64,000 bases of DNA from an uncultured Lachnospiraceae bacterium (GCA_910578085.1 CAJTPM010000001.1:168621-232620); one strand, 5' to 3'. Numbered from the stretch's first letter, positions 1-8,373 are shown. Numbers and translations are program-made. Notes: a model not told the origin generated them from the letters alone.

Positions 1-666
1 ATCCTCGGTGTGATAGGCTCCCAGAAACTTATCCCGCAGACAGTCGAATCCGTCCGGCGTTTCACTCATGGTAAAATACTGATAGCCGAACTCTTCATAG
101 AAAAGATCATGTTCGATAATACCGTCCTCGAAGCTGCTGCCGGCACAGTACATGCTCATCTGAAAATTCTGGTTATCGATCATAATATGATGAAAAGAAA
201 ACTCACAGTAGGAAAAGACCTGCAGCCGTCTCGGTCTGTCCCCTGTGTTTTTGATCTTCACATCCCAGATCTCCACCGCATCTCCTCTGGGCACAAAAAG
301 CTTCTCGCTGGCCTGAATTCTATTGTAGCAGCATTCATAGACCGAGTAGGAAAGCCCGTGGCGGCAGGTGTATTTTGCCTCATCTAAAGGTTTTCCCACG
401 GGCTGCCAGGAAATGCTGAAATAGTCCCCGGTCTCCGCATCCCGCAGATACACATAATGCCCCGGTCTGTCCATGGGAACCGCATTTCCGCGGAACCTCG
501 TCACTCTGTGATATTCCGGCGTTTTATAAAACATATAACCCCCTGCCGTATGGTTCACCACCACACAGGTGTCCTCCACCCCCAGATAATTGGTCCAGGA
601 AACCGGCAGGTCCACCCGGTCTATCACATATTCTCTTTTTTCATCCTCAAAATGCCCGTACTGCAT
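1..666 (-). CDS. Cellobiose phosphorylase (GH94), N-terminal part, cut by window edge
   Basis: The first 222 codons of a gene whose 3' end lies outside the window. The translation opens MQYGHFEDEKREYVIDRVDL and continues with the DLPVSWTNYLGVEDT and MDRPGHYVYLRD segments typical of the N-terminal beta-sandwich of GH94 cellobiose phosphorylases. Those cytosolic enzymes split cellobiose with phosphate into glucose 1-phosphate and glucose. The ATG at 666 is preceded by GGAGG six to seven bases upstream. The catalytic (alpha/alpha)6 barrel is not visible, so specificity for cellobiose rather than cellodextrin or another beta-glucobiose rests on family resemblance of the N-terminus only. Confidence 0.88.
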   Translation of the reverse strand, partial: MQYGHFEDEKREYVIDRVDLPVSWTNYLGVEDTCVVVNHTAGGYMFYKTPEYHRVTRFRGNAVPMDRPGHYVYLRDAETGDYFSISWQPVGKPLDEAKYTCRHGLSYSVYECCYNRIQASEKLFVPRGDAVEIWDVKIKNTGDRPRRLQVFSYCEFSFHHIMIDNQNFQMSMYCAGSSFEDGIIEHDLFYEEFGYQYFTMSETPDGFDCLRDKFLGAYHTED

Positions 667-984
667 AAAAACCTCCTCCCTGTCATACCCCTTTTTTCTT
701 CTTCGCTATCCGTTCCTGCAGCGCGCTGAATACCCTTCATTCCGCCACTTTCAGTATAGCGTGAAACCCGTTCTTTCGATATTGTGTTTTATGTGAAAAT
801 TTGATTATTTTTGTCGCAATGATCCAAAGTGATCGGGCAATGAAGGCGGCCCACATGCCGCTCTGGCGGCTAATTTCCTTATGTGGACCTGCGTAATCGA
901 GCAGGGAATGCTTTCTTCCCCTGCTTGCGCGCCGGGCACCCGTCAGCTTCTGCTGATATATTTCCTATGGGTGCCCGTGTACAT
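667..984. other. Intergenic region upstream of the GH94 gene
   Basis: No gene is supported here. The minus strand has a TATACT -10-like hexamer at 753-758 with no convincing -35. The right part (918-988) is a dispersed palindromic repeat listed separately. Confidence 0.5.
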
Positions 985-988
985 AAAA
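918..988. repeat. Intergenic palindromic repeat, copy A
   Basis: About 70 bp that align at roughly 80 percent with 3846-3918. This copy contains a perfect 9-bp inverted repeat, CGGGCACCC and GGGTGCCCG, flanking the shared core GTCAGCTTCTG, so it could fold as a long hairpin. Copy B has lost most of the pairing. Confidence 0.65.
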
Positions 989-1015
989 AGAGCTGCTGCA
1001 TCTATGCAACAGCTC
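985..1015 (-). terminator. Rho-independent terminator of the NlpC/P60 gene
   Basis: On the minus strand an 11-bp stem (GAGCTGTTGCA with one mismatch) and a 4-nt loop are followed at once by a run of five T. It lies about 55 bp past the stop codon. Confidence 0.85.
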
Positions 1016-1069
1016 TCCTGTTTTTCCTGTATATCCCCGCAGCAAAGCTGCCCGTTAGATTTATGGCGC

Positions 1070-2761
1070 CTAGAAGATCCTCCTGATCGCCAGAATATTT
1101 CTGTAGTCCGCTCTGGAAACGATAATACCCGTCTTGGAAGTGGACGCATGCACGATCTGGTTTCCGCCGATATAAAGTCCCACATGGCCGGAATAGCAGA
1201 TCAGGTCGCCCGGCTGCGCCTCTGCAAGGCTGCCTACCGCACTTCCCACGCTTCTGTCCGCTGTGGAGGAGTGAGGCAGGTTCACGCCGAAGTTTTTGTA
1301 AACGCTCATGACAAACCCGGAACAGTCGGCTCCGTTTGTCAGGCTGGTACCGCCCCATACATAAGGATTCCCCTTGAACTGCAGTGCGAACTGTGCCACT
1401 GCGTTTCCGGACGCGCTACCGCCGCCTGCAGGGATATAGCTGCTTGCAGAGTTATAGTTCTTATTTCCGCCGGATTCCGGCTTTTTGGAGTTGGCCGATG
1501 CCGCCGCCTGGGCTTTTCTTCTCTCTTCCGCCTCTTTCGCCAGTCTTGCCTCTTCCTCCTCTTTGCTCTCCGCCTTCACAAAGTCTGTCCGCAGAGATAC
1601 ATAGTCCATGGACACCCAGCCATAGCCTTCCTCGATATCCACTTTCACCCAGCCGTCCTGCTCTTCCACAACACTCAGTTCCTCTTCGATGGGAACAAGC
1701 CCCAGCACTGTCGATTCTGTGGAAGCTTCCTCTCTTACTTTCAGCGTGGTGGTCGTCACGGTGGCGATCCTTGTGCCCACTTCTTTTGCCAGTTCAATCG
1801 CGTCCTTACCTGTCACACAGTATTCCGCTTTCACATAACCGGTTACATTGCCGGAGTTGATCTCATACCAGCCATCCTTCTCGGAAAGGTACGTGCCCAC
1901 CGACTTATCATATAATTTTCCGACTACTTCCGCCTCTTCACTGGCATCGCTTCTGACATTTACATAGCTGTTAACCTTCGCGATAACCAGATTGGAAAAC
2001 TCTTTTTCCTCGTCTGTCATCGAAGCCGCCTGTGCTGCTGCCAGCTGTGCTGTGGACTGAGTCGTCGTGATCTCCTTCTGTTCGATCTCCTTTATCAGAT
2101 CTTCCGTCTCCTGTTTTGCAATACTGCTCACACTGTTGCCGGAAACGGTAGCACTGTCTTCTTCCGATGTGTCAGCCGCCGGGCTATCCTCCTGTGCGGC
2201 AGAACCGTCCGCAGAGCCTGTTGCACTCCCGTCAGTCTCTGCTGCCATGCTGCTGTCCGCAGATGCCATAGGCACCTCCTCCGCCGCCAGACTCACATTT
2301 CCCGAAGCAATCGCCTCATTGGAAGCCGCATCAGCCACTGTTGCTATCACGGTCTCACCTGTCTCCTCTGCCACGGTCGCAGTCTGTTGCGCCTGATTCT
2401 CTTCCTCCTGCTTTGCAAGTGTCTCTGCAGCCTGTGCTTCTTCAATCTGTGCAAGCACCTGCTGTACCTCCGCCGTTTTCACGACACTGGCTGAAATCAT
2501 CGTTATCGGTGCTGCCTTTTTCTCCTCCAGATATGCCTTCATTTCTGACACGGAAAGCTTCATACTCTCATCCTGTTTCGCTTCCGCCAGCACTTTTTCC
2601 TGTATCTGAGCAAGGGTAACACCATCTGAAAATACTACGCCGATACCCGCCGATGGCAGAACGTCTGACAATTTTACTGCCTGAACATTTATGCTCATCG
2701 TCGAAGCCGCCATGACCGCTGCCATTCCGTATGCTGCAATTCTGACTTTTTTGTCTGTCAT
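1070..2761 (-). CDS. Exported SH3b-NlpC/P60 peptidoglycan endopeptidase
   Basis: A 563-residue exported cell wall hydrolase. Residues 1-29 form a signal peptide (MTDKKVRIAAYGMAAVMAAS then VQA). A long Ala/Glu/Thr/Ser-rich low-complexity region follows to about residue 260. Two SH3b domains lie near 265-320 and 335-395, then a charged linker, and a C-terminal NlpC/P60 domain occupies about 450-563 with the catalytic Cys in GADCSGF and His in SGHVGLYIG. The family cuts gamma-D-Glu-diamino acid bonds in stem peptides. A longer reading frame from 2872 exists, but that start overlaps the promoter; the ATG at 2761 has a GAGGG ribosome site. A WalR-like box in the leader fits a wall-remodelling role. 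Confidence 0.93.
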   Translation of the reverse strand: MTDKKVRIAAYGMAAVMAASTMSINVQAVKLSDVLPSAGIGVVFSDGVTLAQIQEKVLAEAKQDESMKLSVSEMKAYLEEKKAAPITMISASVVKTAEVQQVLAQIEEAQAAETLAKQEEENQAQQTATVAEETGETVIATVADAASNEAIASGNVSLAAEEVPMASADSSMAAETDGSATGSADGSAAQEDSPAADTSEEDSATVSGNSVSSIAKQETEDLIKEIEQKEITTTQSTAQLAAAQAASMTDEEKEFSNLVIAKVNSYVNVRSDASEEAEVVGKLYDKSVGTYLSEKDGWYEINSGNVTGYVKAEYCVTGKDAIELAKEVGTRIATVTTTTLKVREEASTESTVLGLVPIEEELSVVEEQDGWVKVDIEEGYGWVSMDYVSLRTDFVKAESKEEEEARLAKEAEERRKAQAAASANSKKPESGGNKNYNSASSYIPAGGGSASGNAVAQFALQFKGNPYVWGGTSLTNGADCSGFVMSVYKNFGVNLPHSSTADRSVGSAVGSLAEAQPGDLICYSGHVGLYIGGNQIVHASTSKTGIIVSRADYRNILAIRRIF

Positions 2762-2816
2762 AAAACCCTCGATTCTCTGTATCCTGATGTGAAATGTTTC
2801 TGTTTCCAAATAATTT

Positions 2817-2833
2817 ATTACAAAATTGTTACA
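2817..2833 (-). promoter_or_regulatory. WalR-like direct-repeat box
   Basis: The minus strand reads TGTAAC, five bases, TGTAAT. This is an exact match to the TGTWAH-N5-TGTWAH consensus known for WalR in Firmicutes. It lies a few bases downstream of the predicted transcription start of the NlpC/P60 gene. No walR gene is in the window, so the regulator is inferred. Confidence 0.5.
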
Positions 2834-2843
2834 TCTGTTAAAT

Positions 2844-2872
2844 AATATAACACCTCTCTCGATATTTGTCAA
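2844..2872 (-). promoter_or_regulatory. Sigma-A promoter of the NlpC/P60 gene
   Basis: TTGACA, 17 bp, TATATT on the minus strand. The expected start near 2837 gives a leader of about 76 nt before the ATG at 2761. Confidence 0.85.
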
Positions 2873-3124
2873 CGGATGATTTTTCCCTGATATCGTGTCA
2901 AATCCATCAATCTGCTCCCATCTTTCCTGACATTTTTTTGTAACAATTCAATATTTAGGGGCATTTTTCGACTTTTTTCTGCGGAACTGCCATATCTGGT
3001 ATCGCAGTATCAGGCCGGAATCAACCATTAAAAATAATTATTTTTTTCTATCTTTTTTTCTGAAAAAAGGTTACACTGAAAACAGGAACGATAACCTGGC
3101 AATTCAAGACAAAGGAGAACTGTT
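2873..3124. other. Divergent intergenic region between NlpC/P60 and the SDR gene
   Basis: AT-rich. Holds another TGTAAC half-site on the plus strand near 2938 and a spaced inverted GGTTA/TAACC near 3070-3095. No confident plus-strand promoter was found. Confidence 0.4.
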
Positions 3125-3844
3125 ATGAACAAAAAAGCTCTCATCACAGGCGCTTCCCGCGGTATCGGTGAGGCTATCGCGAGAAAACTGGCAAAAGAAC
3201 ATTTCGATCTCTACCTGACCTGTGTTCATTCTGAAGATAAGCTCCATTCCCTGGCCTGCTATTTAGAAGAAGAGTACAAAGTTTCCGTAGGTGCATTTTT
3301 ATGTGATATGTCTTCTCATAAAGAGGTGGAACGACTCTTTCGCCATATTCCTTCCTTAGATATTCTGATCAACAATGCAGGCATTTCCTATATCGGACTG
3401 CTCTCTGAGATGAGCACGGAGGCCTGGCATCAGATCATCAATACCAATCTGAGCAGCATCTTTTACACCAGCAGAAAGTCGATCCCGCTGATGCTTCAAA
3501 AACACCGGGGGCAAATCATCAACATCTCCTCCGTCTGGGGGGACTGCGGCGCTTCCATGGAGGTTGCCTACTCAGCTTCCAAAGGCGGCGTAAACAGTTT
3601 TACAAAGGCTCTTGCGAAAGAACTGGCGCCATCAGGTATCCAGGTCAATGCCATCGCCTGCGGTCTGATCAATACGGAAATGAACCTGGGGCTTTCCGAA
3701 AAAGAAAGACTTGCCCTGATCGATGAGATTCCGGCAGACCGCATGGGCAACGCCGCCGAGGTGGCGGAAATGGCTTACTCTGTACTCTCCATGCCTTCCT
3801 ATGCCACAGGCCAGGTTTTCACAATAGACGGCGGATGGCGTTAA
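3125..3844 (+). CDS. SDR-family oxidoreductase, FabG-like
   Basis: 239 residues with the full classical short-chain dehydrogenase signature: the TGASRGIG NAD(P)-binding loop at 8-15, NNAG after beta-4, a catalytic Ser in INISSVWG and the YSASK Tyr/Lys pair, ending in the usual TIDGGWR. This resembles 3-oxoacyl-ACP reductases, which reduce beta-ketoacyl thioesters with NADPH in the cytosol. No other fatty acid genes are adjacent, so a role in fatty acid synthesis is not shown and a different keto substrate is possible. An AAAGGAGAA ribosome site sits just before the ATG. It is monocistronic between two hairpins. Confidence 0.9.
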   Translation: MNKKALITGASRGIGEAIARKLAKEHFDLYLTCVHSEDKLHSLACYLEEEYKVSVGAFLCDMSSHKEVERLFRHIPSLDILINNAGISYIGLLSEMSTEAWHQIINTNLSSIFYTSRKSIPLMLQKHRGQIINISSVWGDCGASMEVAYSASKGGVNSFTKALAKELAPSGIQVNAIACGLINTEMNLGLSEKERLALIDEIPADRMGNAAEVAEMAYSVLSMPSYATGQVFTIDGGWR

Positions 3845-3845
3845 A

Positions 3846-3918
3846 CCCCCTGCTCGCCGCGCCGGGCATCCGTCAGCTTCTGCCGGCACATTTCTCATGA
3901 ATGACCGTGTGCTTAAAA
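3846..3918. repeat. Intergenic palindromic repeat, copy B
   Basis: Degenerate second copy of the 918-988 element, directly after the SDR stop codon. The core CGTCAGCTTCTG and the outer CCCCTGCT and CGTGT blocks are conserved, but the inverted arms are eroded. Confidence 0.6.
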
Positions 3919-3924
3919 CCAGAC

Positions 3925-3954
3925 GACCGGATGGAAGCTTTCTTCCATCCGGTC
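3925..3954. terminator. Shared bidirectional terminator hairpin
   Basis: A perfect 13-bp stem (GACCGGATGGAAG and its complement) with a 4-nt loop between the convergent SDR and DegV genes. T-rich sequence follows on both strands (ATTTTCT; GGTTTT). Confidence 0.8.
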
Positions 3955-3987
3955 ATTTTCTGTACAGCCCAGGCTGCCTCACGCATC

Positions 3988-4866
3988 TCAGTTCTCCATC
4001 CTGATTCTTCTCGTAATGCCTATTCCAAAGCCATCCGGCCCTATATGACATGCTATACACAGAGGCAGCGGCGCTGTCTCCAGTTTCAGATCCGGAAATT
4101 CTTCCCGTATCTTCGTCTCCCATTCTGCAATCAGTTCCTCTTTCATGCAGGTATGCGCCATCTGAAGACATACTTCGTTTTTGTCCGCATACTCTTTAAA
4201 CGGTCCCTCCAGTTCTTTCCGTATGGCCTCCAGCATAACGCGCCTTGCCGCTTTTGTCCCTCTGGCTTTTTCATAGGCATCCAGCCTCTCCCCTTTCATC
4301 AGGAGAACAGGCTTGATATTCAGCATGGTTCCTATCGCCGCGGCAGCACCCGTAATCCGCCCACCACGCTTTAAATATTTTAGCGTATCCACTGCAATAT
4401 AGATCGCACAGTCCAATGCGCTCTCTTCCAGTATCATTCTTATCTGCGCCGCAGTTTTCCCTTCTTTTGCAAGGGCCAGGCCGTCTGATACCATCAGTTT
4501 CTGAGGCACGGATATCCGCTTACTGTCCACCACCTGCACTCTGCCATTATAATCTCCCGCCAGCATTCTGGCCGTTTCAAACGATTTACTGAGACCACCG
4601 GACATTGGAATATAGACCACTTCATCATGTCTCTTTAACAGTTTTTCCCAAAGTTCCATCACCTCCCCAGGTGCCGGCTGTGATGTCGAAACCTGAGCAT
4701 TCTCCTCCAGTTTTCTGAAAAACGCTTCATGGCTGATATCCCTTTCTTCGTAGCAGATCTTTCCATTTATAATAAAAGACATGGGCAGGATCTCCACGCC
4801 ACACTTTTTTCCTTCTTCCTGTGTCATTCCCGCATTGGAATCTGTCATAATAACAACATCCGGCAT
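3988..4866 (-). CDS. DegV family fatty-acid-binding protein
   Basis: 292 residues. The N-terminus VVIMTDSNAGM matches the DegV signature (I-x-T-D-S), with STSQPAPGEV and YIPMSGGLSKS downstream; these regions line the lipid pocket in the family. DegV/FakB proteins hold a fatty acid and present it to a FakA-type kinase. No fakA lies nearby. The C-terminal part has GRITGAAAAIGTMLNIKPVL, the usual second-domain motif. The ATG at 4866 is chosen over one 24 bases upstream because GGGAGG lies correctly before it. Confidence 0.9.
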   Translation of the reverse strand: MPDVVIMTDSNAGMTQEEGKKCGVEILPMSFIINGKICYEERDISHEAFFRKLEENAQVSTSQPAPGEVMELWEKLLKRHDEVVYIPMSGGLSKSFETARMLAGDYNGRVQVVDSKRISVPQKLMVSDGLALAKEGKTAAQIRMILEESALDCAIYIAVDTLKYLKRGGRITGAAAAIGTMLNIKPVLLMKGERLDAYEKARGTKAARRVMLEAIRKELEGPFKEYADKNEVCLQMAHTCMKEELIAEWETKIREEFPDLKLETAPLPLCIACHIGPDGFGIGITRRIRMEN

Positions 4867-4981
4867 ATAACGACCTCCCTTTCCAGTCAAGGTAACTATT
4901 CGTCCCGCTACTAAATATTATATAGACAGTTATTCTTTTTGTCCAGTACATGTCAGTTTGGCAGCACATACTATTCTAATT

Positions 4982-5008
4982 AAAAACTCCGCAGGAAAAC
5001 CTGCGGAG
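4982..5008 (-). terminator. Rho-independent terminator after rpsI
   Basis: 9-bp perfect stem CTCCGCAGG with a four-base loop, followed on the minus strand by TTTTTA. It closes the rplM-rpsI transcript. Confidence 0.9.
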
Positions 5009-5057
5009 CCCATAATATTTGAATCTGTAAATGATACTGCTATCTCTAAGAGAATCC

Positions 5058-5456
5058 CTAACGTTTCGAGAACTGCGGTGCTCTTCTCGCTGCCTTGAGG
5101 CCGTACTTCTTTCTCTCTTTCATCCGGGGATCTCTTGTCAGATAACCGGCTTTCTTCAGTGTCGGTCTGTAATCGTTATCCACTGTCAGAAGCGCTCTTG
5201 CAACACCGTGTCTGATCGCGCCGGCCTGGCCTGTGGTGCCGCCGCCCTTTACCGTAACGACTACGTCAAATTTATCTACCGTCTCAGTCAGTGCCAGAGG
5301 CTGGCGAACGATAACCTTCAACGTCTCCAGTCCGAAATAGTCGTCGATATCGCGCTTATTGATTGTGATATTTCCTTTGCCGGGTTTTAAATATACTCTG
5401 GCAATCGATTTTTTTCTTCTACCTGTACCGTAAAAATTATTTGCTGCTTTAGCCAT
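5058..5456 (-). CDS. rpsI: 30S ribosomal protein S9
   Basis: 132 residues spanning the whole S9 family, from FYGTGRRKKSIARVYLKPG to the conserved C-terminal tail RRAPQFSKR, which reaches into the ribosomal P site. The usual length for a bacterial S9 is about 130. It lies 28 bases after rplM, as in most Firmicutes, and shares its promoter. A GGAGAA ribosome site precedes the ATG. Confidence 0.98.
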   Translation of the reverse strand: MAKAANNFYGTGRRKKSIARVYLKPGKGNITINKRDIDDYFGLETLKVIVRQPLALTETVDKFDVVVTVKGGGTTGQAGAIRHGVARALLTVDNDYRPTLKKAGYLTRDPRMKERKKYGLKAARRAPQFSKR

Positions 5457-5484
5457 TTTACTCTTCTCCTTTCAGTCCTTTCGG

Positions 5485-5913
5485 TTAAAATGTTAATACT
5501 TCAGGTTTCTGCGCAGCGTGCTTGTGGTCAGGGCCCGCATAAACGAAAAGCTTCTTATACATCTGTCTCCCTAAAGGTCCTTTCGGAAGCATGCCTTTGA
5601 CAGCAAGTTCGATCACTTCCTCCGGCTTCTTCGCCAGTTTATCTTTCAGTTTTGTTTCCTTCATACCGCCTACATAATCAGAGTGGCGGTAGTAGATCTT
5701 CTGATCCATCTTCTTACCGGTCACCTTGATCTTCTCGGCATTTACGATGATCACATAATCGCCGGTATCCATGTGCGGTGTGAAGATCGGCTTATTTTTT
5801 CCGCGTAAAACCTTTGCAACTTCAGATGCCATACGTCCAAGTGTCATATCTGCAGCGTCCACTACGTACCATTTTCTGTCGATGGTCGCAGGACTGGCCA
5901 TAAATGTTTTCAT
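5485..5913 (-). CDS. rplM: 50S ribosomal protein L13
   Basis: 142 residues, the standard length of L13, beginning MKTFMASPATIDRKWYVVDA and containing the MLPKGPLGRQMYKKL signature. L13 is an early-assembly 23S rRNA-binding protein. The frame runs open further upstream, but GGAGG at the right distance supports the ATG at 5913. It is the first gene of the rplM-rpsI transcript, read from a consensus promoter through a leader of about 250 nt. Confidence 0.98.
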   Translation of the reverse strand: MKTFMASPATIDRKWYVVDAADMTLGRMASEVAKVLRGKNKPIFTPHMDTGDYVIIVNAEKIKVTGKKMDQKIYYRHSDYVGGMKETKLKDKLAKKPEEVIELAVKGMLPKGPLGRQMYKKLFVYAGPDHKHAAQKPEVLTF

Positions 5914-6163
5914 TATGTTTCCTCCATACAAAATCAAGTTACTCAAAAAACTTATCTCATGAAACAACGGACAGTCCGCTTCGCAGACTCTCCTCATATC
6001 AGTCGCAACAGTTAAACCATAAAGCCATACCGTTGCCGTCCATCAGATCCCTCCCGCTTCCTCACACGGATGTCCGGGCCGTATGTCTTCCGCCAGAGCC
6101 GATCTGTCTCAGTTTTCCTGCAATCTGCCGTAATTTACAGACTGTCAGAAAGTACTGTCACAA
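5914..6163 (-). promoter_or_regulatory. Long 5' leader of rplM
   Basis: About 250 untranslated bases between the promoter and the rplM start. Near its 3' end (5973-5989) a 7-bp hairpin with a GAA loop can form (AGTCTGC / GCGGACT). L13 leaders that bind L13 are known in Firmicutes; whether this is one cannot be settled by eye. Confidence 0.4.
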
Positions 6164-6169
6164 TTAAAC

Positions 6170-6198
6170 ATTATATAAGTGGAACTTTTATCTGTCAA
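6170..6198 (-). promoter_or_regulatory. Perfect consensus sigma-A promoter of rplM-rpsI
   Basis: TTGACA, 17 bp, TATAAT on the minus strand, with no mismatch to the consensus. This suits a highly expressed ribosomal operon. It means rplM-rpsI has its own promoter despite sitting downstream of truA. Confidence 0.95.
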
Positions 6199-6375
6199 GC
6201 AGGAATTGCGAAAAAATCCCGGATTTCAGCACATTTTTACCAGCATGCACTGTCCCGCTCCGATCAGACTTCCATTTTTCCCATCATGTGCGTCTCCTTC
6301 CAAAACTGTATCGCATCATGCTCTCGCAGAATGCGCAGTTTGATACATTCCCGGGCCGAAAACACAACAGTATCT
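6199..6375. other. Gap between truA and the rplM promoter
   Basis: No gene seen. No clear terminator for truA, so read-through into rplM is possible. Confidence 0.4.
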
Positions 6376-7152
6376 TTATGTTTTGTCCTCCTCTCCATCT
6401 TTCGGCTGTTCATAACTGATTTCCGTCAGAATCAGCCCGCAGGCGGGCGCTGTGGAACCTGCCGCCGACCGTTCCCGCGCCCCAAGGATTCTGGCCATCT
6501 TTTCCGGTTCCATACGGCCATACCCGGCTTCCATCAATGTTCCCGCAATAATCCGCACCATATTATACAAAAATCCGCTGCCTGTCACGCGGATCACGAT
6601 CTCTTCTCCCACTTTCTCCACGGTCAGATCATAGATCGTTCTGACGGTGGTCTCCGCCTGGCTTCCCGCGCTGCAGAAGCTGGCAAAGTCATGTTCCCCC
6701 ACCAGATACGCCGCTGCCTGCCGCATCTTCTCCACGTCAAGCGGCACATAAGTGAAATGGGTGTACAGCCTTTTCACCGGATTCGAAAAAGCGGCATTCC
6801 AGATATGATACTCGTAGGTCTTTCTGCTCGTGCAGTGCCTTGGGTGAAAATCCTCCGCCACCTCCTCCGACTTCTGCACACGAATGTCCTCCGGCAGCCT
6901 CTGATTCAATGCGTAGGAAAACTTCTCCCCGGGAATACGGGATGCGGTATCAAACACAGCTCTGTTGCACAGCCCGTGCACCCCGGCGTCCGTCCTGCTG
7001 GCGCCGGTTACCCTGATCTCTTCCCCGGTCAGCTCCTTTAACGCCCTGTTTAACTCTCCCTCTATGGTCCTCCCGTTTTTCTGTACCTGAAACCCGCAGT
7101 AGGCCGTCCCATCGTACGCCACGGTCAGGCAGATCCTCTTTTTTTTCCCCAT
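6376..7152 (-). CDS. truA: tRNA pseudouridine(38-40) synthase TruA
   Basis: 258 residues. The catalytic motif ASRTDAGVHG places the nucleophilic Asp at residue 55. VAYDGTAYCGFQVQ at the N-terminus and GSGFLYNMVRIIAGTL in the second half are TruA hallmarks. The enzyme isomerises U38, U39 and U40 in the anticodon arm of many tRNAs. The length is normal for the family. It follows ecfT in the conserved Firmicutes order, though here a 300-bp gap with an unusual three-arm repeat separates them. Confidence 0.97.
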   Translation of the reverse strand: MGKKKRICLTVAYDGTAYCGFQVQKNGRTIEGELNRALKELTGEEIRVTGASRTDAGVHGLCNRAVFDTASRIPGEKFSYALNQRLPEDIRVQKSEEVAEDFHPRHCTSRKTYEYHIWNAAFSNPVKRLYTHFTYVPLDVEKMRQAAAYLVGEHDFASFCSAGSQAETTVRTIYDLTVEKVGEEIVIRVTGSGFLYNMVRIIAGTLMEAGYGRMEPEKMARILGARERSAAGSTAPACGLILTEISYEQPKDGEEDKT

Positions 7153-7452
7153 CCGTCCTCCTGCATTCGTCTCCTGTTTTTATTTTACCGCTTTATTTCC
7201 GCGGGCAACGAGCCAGGCTGCCGTGCTTGCACGGATATCCGGCGGCTGCCGCGAGGGTGAAATGCCCCGCAGCTTGCTGCACATTCAAGCTATGATGCCC
7301 CGCAGCTTACTGCGGGGCATTTCACATTCACTCATTCTAACCGCTTCCCCACACGGCATCTCCCGTACCTTCCACGACCCCGTCTTCATAACGCCTTCCT
7401 TATGTCCTTCCGGTGCTTCCATCACTTCAGCCGCGCTCTCTGCCGTCCCATA
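7153..7452. other. ecfT-truA intergenic region
   Basis: Contains the three-arm repeat at 7257-7325 and a short inverted CCGTGCTTGCACGG near 7221-7234. No gene supported; short plus-strand frames here have no family features. Confidence 0.4.
7257..7325. repeat. Three-arm repeat with mutually exclusive hairpins
   Basis: Arm A (7257-7272, GTGAAATGCCCCGCAG) is the exact 16-base complement of arm C (7310-7325). Arm B (7295-7305, ATGCCCCGCAG) is a direct repeat of the core of A. C can pair with A (16 bp) or with B (11 bp, 4-nt loop), not both. Confidence 0.7.
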
Positions 7453-8271
7453 CTACAAAAGTCTGCCCCAGGGTACGATTCTTCCCGCCACAATGCAAAC
7501 CGCAAAATACGCCGCCAGTATCAGGTAAGCTGCATAGTCTCTCTTTTCATAATGAAGCGGCTTCATCTTCGTCCGCCCGTCGCCGCCCCGGTAGCACCGC
7601 GCTTCCATCGCCATGGCCAGGTCATTCGCCCTGCGGAACGCGGAGATAAAAAGCGGCACAAGCAAAGGCACCATGCTCTTCGCCTTCTGCAGCAGATTTC
7701 CTTCGTCGAAAGACGCGCCCCTGGCCATCTGCGCTTTCATAATCTTATCCGTCTCCTCCAGCAGGATCGGTATAAACCGCAGCGCAATAGACATCATCAT
7801 GGCCACCTCATGCACCGGCACGTGGAGTTTCTGCAGAGGCTTCAGCGCTTTCTCCAGGCCGTCCGTCAGATTGTTGGGCGTCGTCGTCAACGTCATGACA
7901 GAAGAACCGATGATTAAAAGCGACAGCCTGACCGCCATCCTGACCGCCATCGAAATGCCCTCTCTTGTCACGGTAAGCTTCCAGATACTGAGTACCGCCT
8001 CGCCGGGCGTCAAAAACAGATTAAATACAAAAGTAATCACAAGCAGAAACAAAATAGCCTTCATGCCCCGCACCATAAAGCGGAACGGCACATGGGACAG
8101 TTTGATCGAAAACGCCAGAAACAGAACCGCCACAAGATAGCCTGCCGCCTGATTTACCACAAACAGTGAACAGATAAACACAAGCGTGGCCATCAGTTTC
8201 ACCCTTGGATCCAACCTGTGCACCACAGAATCCGTCTGATAATATTGTCCCAGTGTAATATCTCTTATCAT
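7453..8271 (-). CDS. ecfT: Energy-coupling factor transporter transmembrane protein EcfT
   Basis: 272 residues with several hydrophobic segments (about 25-60, 65-90, 105-125, 240-262) and the two Ala-Arg-Gly-type coupling motifs of EcfT proteins, MARGASF and MEARCYRGG, which bind the two ATPases. EcfT is the membrane scaffold of group II ECF importers that take up vitamins and metals through interchangeable S components. No S component gene is near, as is normal for the shared module. It is third in the ecfA1-ecfA2-ecfT series. Confidence 0.95.
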   Translation of the reverse strand: MIRDITLGQYYQTDSVVHRLDPRVKLMATLVFICSLFVVNQAAGYLVAVLFLAFSIKLSHVPFRFMVRGMKAILFLLVITFVFNLFLTPGEAVLSIWKLTVTREGISMAVRMAVRLSLLIIGSSVMTLTTTPNNLTDGLEKALKPLQKLHVPVHEVAMMMSIALRFIPILLEETDKIMKAQMARGASFDEGNLLQKAKSMVPLLVPLFISAFRRANDLAMAMEARCYRGGDGRTKMKPLHYEKRDYAAYLILAAYFAVCIVAGRIVPWGRLL

Positions 8272-8373
8272 TTTCCAATTCCTATCCTGCTAAAACCATC
8301 TGTTTCTTTCTGCAAATATCCGGCAAATGCCAGTCGTTTCGCCTGTCCGCTTTCCTGTTGCTACAAAGATCCC

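Noticed and set aside
881..1915. Plus-strand open frame of 344 codons
   Set aside because: Antisense to the well-supported NlpC/P60 gene; composition and lack of any domain mark it as a shadow.
2762..2872. Longer N-terminus of the NlpC/P60 protein
   Set aside because: That start lies within the promoter -35 hexamer; the inner start has a ribosome site and signal peptide.
6070..7041. Plus-strand open frame of 323 codons
   Set aside because: Runs across the rplM leader and antisense to truA; no ribosome site or family features.
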